From Chelydra serpentina (Eukaryota; Chordata; Testudines; Chelydridae): DNA of 64,000 nucleotides. The notes under the pieces were generated by a model. The model had not been told where the DNA came from and did no database searches. It saw only the letters and a program-made list of their open reading frames with translations. The stretch covers positions 992,001 to 1,056,000 of the forward strand of contig JBAIAC010000027.1 in NCBI GenBank assembly GCA_037349315.1, given 5' to 3'. The position numbers and the translations under genes were made by a program. Shown here one piece after another: positions 59,201-64,000 of the stretch. Every line of letters starts with the position of its first letter. The stretch's first letter is position 1.

Positions 59201-60341
59201 CGGACCCAGCCCGCCAGCCGTTTTAAGCCAGTCTTTAAGCTCCTGCTGGTAAGTGGGGCCTGGGGCTTGCCCCGCTCCGGCACTCGAGCCAGGGAGCAGG
59301 GTCGGGGGCTGCACCACGCAGCTCCTGGAAGCCACGGCATGGCCCCGCTCTGGTGCTCCAATGGGAGCTGCAGGGGCAGTGCCTGTGGACGGGGTAGCAT
59401 GCAGAGCTTCCTGGCTGTGCCTCCGTGTAGGAGCCAGAGAAGGGACATGCCGCTGCTTCCGGGAGCGTCCTGAGGTAAGCGCCACCTGCACCCCTGAGCC
59501 TCTCCCCACGTCCCAACCCCCTGCTCAGATCCCCCTCCTGTCCTCCGAACCCCTCATCCCCCAGCACCTCAGTCCCCTGCCCGCACCCTGAACCTCTCCC
59601 CACGTCCCAACCCCCTGCTCGGATCCCCCTCCTGTCCTCCGAACCCCTCATCCCCCAGCACCTCAGTCCCCTGCCCGCACCCTGAACCTCTCCCCACGTC
59701 CCAACCCCCTGCTCGGATCCCCCTCCTGTCCTCCGAACCCCTCATCCCCCAGCACCTCAGTCCCCTGCCCGCACCCTGAACTCCTCATTTCTGGCCCCAC
59801 CCCAGAGCCCTCCCCCTACACACCCCCAATTCCTGAGCATTCAAGACCCGACATACAATGTCTATCCCAGCTGCGGCCTGGGGCCAGACGCTTTGCCCGC
59901 CCCAGCTCCAGCGTCTTACAGCTTGGCTGCGCTCCGGGCCCCGGGGGCGCTCGGGGCACCCACCTGGCCCGTCTCGTACTTGCCCTGCGGCTTCGGCACC
60001 TCGAACACGCCCACGGTCTCCAGCACTTTGCCTTCAGCCCGGTTCCTGCGGGAGAAACCGCACAGCGCGCTCAGGCCGGGCGGGGGGAGGGGGCGGGGCC
60101 GCCCCAGAGCCCGGCTCCCGCCCCAGAGCCCGGCTCCCGCCCCCTGGCCCTGGCCCCCGCCCCCTGGCCCCCGGCCTCACCGGGACGAGAGGTGGCGGCG
60201 CGGGGGCAGCTGCAAGGCCCCGGGGCCGCCCGCACACAGCGCCCGGAGGCCGCGGCTCGGAGCCTCCCTGAGCGGCAGGGCCCGGACCCGGCACCGGCTC
60301 AGAGCCGCCGCCAGGTAGCGCCGCGCCGCGCAGCCCGACAT
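53286..60341 (-). CDS. POLDIP2: POLDIP2 (PDIP38), polymerase delta-interacting protein 2 (complete)
   Basis: POLDIP2 binds DNA polymerase delta p50 and PCNA, stimulates PrimPol and other polymerases, and is largely mitochondrial, where it interacts with the CLPX protease system. Coding exons in transcript order: 60181-60341, 59964-60045, 58514-58611, 57516-57612, 56946-57021, 56141-56248, 55723-55859, 55218-55244, 54871-54996, 53789-53868, 53286-53400. The total is 1107 nt, 368 codons plus stop, equal to the human length. Residues 1 to about 51 are Arg/Ala/Leu-rich with no acidic run, as in a mitochondrial presequence ending near RRHLSSR. A YccV-like domain follows (FGYRGIVLFPWQARLYDRDV, THTYYQVLIDARDCPH). 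The C-terminal ApaG/DUF525 domain has VTVIPFYMGMR, HWRIFSLSGTLETVRGRGVVG, SGHMWGTFRFERPDGSHFDV and terminal PPSGLHW. Exon 8 is only 27 nt. The gene is intact. Confidence 0.97.
54171..54722. mobile_element. Probable non-autonomous DNA transposon, POLDIP2 intron 9
   Basis: The right end, TGGTGCAGAATTCCCTCAGG (54700-54719), resembles the inverted complement of the left end, ACAATTCTGGGGCAATTCTG (54171-54190). It is preceded by an AT-rich block containing AAAATTTGCAGAATTTT. I recall this end sequence as a recurrent reptile repeat. The class is uncertain and the left boundary is approximate. Confidence 0.45.
59172..59860. mobile_element. hAT-like repeat with internal tandem copies, POLDIP2 intron 2
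   Basis: It starts CAGGGGTGGGCAAACTACTG at 59172, a terminus typical of hAT-type repeats in reptiles, followed by GCGGGCCGGACCCAGCCCGC. The right part is C-rich (CTCATTTCTGGCCCCACCCC) and contains three 94-bp tandem copies. No clear right terminus is visible, so it is truncated or diverged near 59860. The open frames in it are not genes. Confidence 0.55.
59490..59785. repeat. 94-bp tandem repeat, three copies
   Basis: The core TCTCCCCACGTCCCAACCCC starts at 59501, 59595 and 59689, a period of exactly 94. Copies are nearly identical; copy 1 has GCTCAGATCC where copies 2 and 3 have GCTCGGATCC. The tandem lies inside the hAT-like repeat. Confidence 0.9.
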
Positions 60342-60800
60342 CCCGCCGGCCGAGCCGGGGACAACGGCAGGGCCTAGCTCTGATACCGCCACCGGCCCAC
60401 AATGCAGCGCGCGCGGCCACCCCCGCCTGTTATGCAACGTCCGCCTTCCCAGCGCCCTTTGCGAGCGAGCGGCGCGGGAGGGGCGCCCCCCCGGCGAGGC
60501 CCGCTCTCTATGGTGGATCGGAGATGCCTTGGGAACGGCCTGTGATCATGTGAGCGCCCGTCTGGCCAAGATGGCGTCCTCCATCGTGGCGGGGGAGCGG
60601 CTGGTGCGGGCGGCGGCCTCCTCCAGCGGGGAGCTCGGGCGGCTTCCCCGCGAGCTGCGGGCGGAGCTGGAGGCCGCTTTGGGGGCCCGGGCCGCCGGGC
60701 GCGGCCCCCTCGTTCCCTTCAGCCTGCTCCGGAAGCTGCAGGCCGCCCTGCGCCAGGCAGGTGAGCGGCGCCGGCCGGGGCGTGGGCTGAGACTGAGCGT
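59930..60800. promoter_or_regulatory. Bidirectional CpG-island promoter, POLDIP2 / TMEM199
   Basis: The two start codons (60341 minus, 60571 plus) are 229 bases apart inside one CpG-rich block. The same head-to-head pair exists in mammals. AAGATGGCG at 60568-60576 overlaps the TMEM199 start and fits YY1. No TATA box was seen. Confidence 0.75.
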
Positions 60801-63132
60801 TCGCCGGGCCCCTTTCCGGCCCCCAGGCGGTCTGTGGCTCGGCCTTGAACTCTCCGGACGGAGCCTGCAGCCAGGGCCGGCGCTGGGGGCCACTTCCCCC
60901 CAAGATCTTCTAGGGGGCCCCAAATTGTCAGCAAGGCCAAAACACGCACCGTTATCCCCTGCTCAGCAGCGGGTCGGTAGCGTCACCCTTTACATAAATC
61001 CATGCAACATACTGACACCGCAGCCACATTTTGCCTTTGCAAACTACTTAACTTAACGTAATGAAAACAGTTTTGTTTAAAAATAGTGGGGGTTTTAAAC
61101 TCTGTTTTACACACACACGCACAGAGTGTGTGTGTGCAGAGTGTGTGTGTGTGTGTCAGTGTCAGTGTGTCATTTCCATGTTGCATCCTTGATGTTACCA
61201 GCTAGAGATCCAGAGAATGACCTGGATGTTACATTTCACTGCTTTGCCTACATTTCTAAACTGAAAGGATTTAGAGGAACTCTTTGTGTTATAGGTTCTC
61301 CTGTGTATCTCCATGAGCTACTGGAAGGCAGCGAGATTTATCTCCCTGAAGTGGAGAAACCTCCAAGGGTATGTAACAAACATGGGATAAATGCTAGTTA
61401 CAGCTATGGTTAGTACACTGTTTCCATCTCTTAGCTAGGGACACTAAAACTAAATGTTTTTCCTGTGCCAAGAAATGTACAGAATAAACTAATGGCACCT
61501 CAGCTCTCATTGCAGTTTCTCTTGTTTATTAATTGTCTTTAGAACCCAGAGCTGGTGGCCCGTCTGGAGAAGATAAAGGCTAAGCTAGCCAATGAGGAAT
61601 ACAAGCGGATAACAAGAAACATCAACTGCCAGGTCTGAAGAAAGGCAGGGAAGATACAAGATCAAAATAAACCTGGACAGTTTGTTCTCCACCAGTTATA
61701 CAAGTTTACCATACCCTATGGAACCACCATAAATGTTAAAGTAATAATTGACTCAGCACAGCTCTTCGGTGGCAATGCCCAGAGATGAATTTGCGGTCCT
61801 GGGCTCTTTGGTTTGGTAGCTCAGAGGCAAAAGCAACTCAGTTCTGTGAGGAGAGCATTTCATATCGCTTTCCCATGACCCTGACTGGCCTATCCAAGAG
61901 TATCATTGTTGGGCTCCAGAGTCCCTCACCGGGAGTGAGGATTGGTGCAGCACGAGGCCTTTGAAGGGAGAAATAGAGAAGTGCTGGACGCCTTCCCCCT
62001 CAAACAGGGCTGCCAAATCTGAATTGTAAACAAGGGAACCTGAGCCATCAGCGTGGTACCCACAAGCCTGTTGATCAAATATAGTTCTAGTCTCAGTGGG
62101 GCAGCAGTGCGGGATGCTCTACTTGAATTGTCTCCACTATGGAATTGACACCTAGGGTGGAATAAGGTTTGTATAACCCTGTTCTTCTCCTCGTAGGAAC
62201 TGAACCGGTACGGGACTCTAGCTGATTTGGGAAGGCAAGGTGAGTTTTATCACACTGCCTGTTTCTTCCTGTGTTATGCCCAGCAGGCAGAAGGCAATTG
62301 ATTTAATTTTCACAATTGGCTATCTACTCGTCCTCAAAGACAAAGCAGCCCCACCCCTCTCTGATTAGCAGGCTGTGTTTCACTAGGTGGGTTTAATTTG
62401 AAATAAAGGACGGTCCCTATTTATACATTAAATAACTACAGGGGATGTCAGAGTTTGAAGGACTTTGAAAAAGTCTAAAGAAGAGAGAGTCTGACCAGTG
62501 AAACTTTCTGTTTCCAGCTTGCTTCTCTCTGGCTCATGCTGTCCCCTTGCTGCAGTTTGCAGGCCCAGCAATGTAGGCAGAGGGTGAATTTGTTAGTGTT
62601 TTAAATCAAAATTGCTTCTTCAGAAGAGGCGGGTTTATTCTTGAGGATTTTTCCATCTGAACAATGGGCAAGGTACTATAGCTCACCGCAAGCCCTCTTA
62701 CGTTGCATGCTAATGACAAACAGCTTTTATCTGCAAATGCTTTTGCTGACATCTCTCCTCCCTCCCTTCCATCCCCAGTTAGGTCCATGAAAGCCGTGGT
62801 CATCACCATATTCAACTTCATTGTCACAGTGGTGGCTGCATTTGCCTGCACATACCTAGGCAGCCAGTACATCTTCACAGAAATGGCAGCGGTGAGTGTG
62901 AGCTGGAACTTCCCAGTTTCCATGTTTGTTTTTTCCATCCTGAACCTCCTTTGGCGTGTTCACAGCACATTGGAAGGAACTGGCAGGAATGCTCCAGCAG
63001 CGTCACTTAAACCTCCTTTATTTCTTGTCCCCCCAGCGTGTGCTGTCGGCTGTGATCGTGGCCTCAGTGGTGGGCTTGGCTGAACTGTATGTGATGGTCC
63101 GGACCATGGAAGGGGAGCTTGGAGGATTGTAG
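60571..63132 (+). CDS. TMEM199: TMEM199 (Vma12-like V-ATPase assembly factor), complete
   Basis: TMEM199 is the vertebrate homologue of yeast Vma12. It works in the ER/ERGIC with CCDC115 to assemble the V-ATPase, and its loss in humans causes a glycosylation disorder. Exons: 60571-60760, 61295-61368, 61543-61632, 62197-62239, 62779-62891, 63037-63132. Together they give 201 codons plus stop (human 208). The start [14 protein letters not shown] agrees with mammals. Conserved cytosolic blocks are [20 protein letters not shown] and [24 protein letters not shown]. Two membrane helices follow: about residues 135-160 ([20 protein letters not shown]) and about 172-192 ([20 protein letters not shown]). 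The C-terminus is EGELGGL. All junctions are GT-AG. Exon 1 is GC-rich and Ala-rich and is the least conserved part. Confidence 0.96.
61108..61172. repeat. (AC)n / (GT)n microsatellite pair, TMEM199 intron 1
   Basis: A short (AC)n run is followed within 20 bases by two (GT)n runs, which together could fold into a hairpin. It is simple sequence of no evident function. Confidence 0.8.
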
Positions 63133-63446
63133 TCAGGAGGCTTTCACTTAGACTGTGATCCTTACGCTGGAGGTCTTTTCTTCCCCTGTGGGTTATTAAT
63201 TTGTCCACAGGTATGTTTGGCTTTGGTCCATTGAGTCCCTGTGGCTACTGCAGTTTCCTCACACCATGTCCCTTATGCCTGCCACGTTTGAAATGAATCA
63301 CCAGATGCACTGAATGGGGACCTTGTGGCATGGAACAGAAGAGTCAGCAGCAATGGGAGTTTTCAAATCCATGAATGGCACAGGAAGAAGTGAGGGGCTT
63401 ATTGCTTCCACATCTTCTAGCTCTCACGTTGCTGTCCCTTGTTCAA

Positions 63447-63452
63447 AATAAA
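63447..63452 (+). promoter_or_regulatory. Poly(A) signal AATAAA of TMEM199
   Basis: AATAAA lies 314 bases after the TMEM199 stop codon, followed by a GT-rich stretch (GGGTTGTGTGTG). This is a good poly(A) site context. Confidence 0.65.
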
Positions 63453-63469
63453 TGGGTTGTGTGTGCATT

Positions 63470-64000
63470 AGAATGACCTTCCTCCTGCCCCAAGCTGAGT
63501 CCTAGGGCGGCGATGAGCCTGGGGTGTCTCTGCCCTCTTTATCCCAAACCCGGCTCCGTTGCATCTACAGAAGCCATTACTCTGGGTTTCTTTCATGCTC
63601 TTCACATTCCTGCCTGGTGCACGAGCCAGGCTGCTTTAGGGTAGAGCAGTTTGTGCAGGGCACAAGCACTGCCTGCTCTTGACTGAAGCAGTGGGTGCCT
63701 GACCCAGGCCCTGTGCTCATGGCCGTGCGTTTTCTCCCTCATGCAGACAGCTGCTCCCCAGGAGAACGAGGGCACCTAAGCCCACCCTGGGAAATTTCCT
63801 CACTCAAAGGTGTTGCAGCCAGTGCAGGGAATTCTTTCTGTTAAGATGAGGTCTAACAGAGAAACTGACCGCAGCACTAAACATTTATGATATCTTAGAT
63901 ACAAGTGATTATGACTTATGTGCAGTCCGAATAAAGTCTAGACCAGTAATATAGATACGTATGCTACTTTAATAAGGCCGGTTTCACAAAGCTGATAACA
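63470..64000 (+). other. Downstream of TMEM199, nothing recognised
   Basis: No exon, RNA gene or clear repeat was seen up to the window edge. In mammals SEBOX and VTN follow, but no match was noticed in this short stretch. Confidence 0.4.

Overview
This window is vertebrate nuclear DNA, most probably from a turtle. The evidence is the repeat content: CR1 LINE fragments, a tRNA-derived SINE of the tortoise type with a CR1-like tail, a 5S rRNA-derived SINE, old MIR pieces, solo LTRs and short terminal-inverted-repeat transposons. The genes are split by GT-AG introns and their promoters are CpG-rich. Protein similarities to human genes come from recall of the families, not from a search.

The genic part reads, left to right: SMG6 (minus; exons 1-8, 35058 down to 18094, with the 3' half of the gene beyond the left edge); a decayed copy of SRR, serine racemase (plus, 36362-37729); TSR1 (minus, complete, 15 coding exons, 806 codons, 47733 down to 39405); POLDIP2 (minus, complete, 11 exons, 368 codons, 60341 down to 53286); and TMEM199 (plus, complete, 6 exons, 201 codons, 60571-63132). 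Every exon junction I placed for SMG6, TSR1, POLDIP2 and TMEM199 is GT-AG and keeps the reading frame. The genes have no common pathway: SMG6 acts in nonsense-mediated mRNA decay, TSR1 in 40S subunit maturation, POLDIP2 in mitochondria and DNA replication/repair, and TMEM199 in V-ATPase assembly. What links them is shared promoters: SMG6/SRR and POLDIP2/TMEM199 are head-to-head pairs on CpG islands.

Positions 1-18093 lie in a large SMG6 intron holding repeats and no recognisable exon: a 3.3-kb CR1 interrupted by a MITE, a foldback element, a 5S-derived SINE, a solo LTR with a 5-bp target duplication, MIRs, a hAT-like MITE and a tRNA-derived SINE. SMG6 intron 3 (24324-26575) holds a stack of nested insertions: MIR, Harbinger-like element, inner inverted-repeat element, 47-bp minisatellite and solo LTR. 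Positions 48130-53285 between TSR1 and POLDIP2 contain repeats but no gene I recognise.

The most notable observation is SRR. Its first and last coding exons are intact, but three central exons are missing and the sixth has indels and an in-frame stop, so it looks like a pseudogene at the native locus. The second is the order TSR1-POLDIP2-TMEM199, which joins genes that lie on different arms of human chromosome 17.
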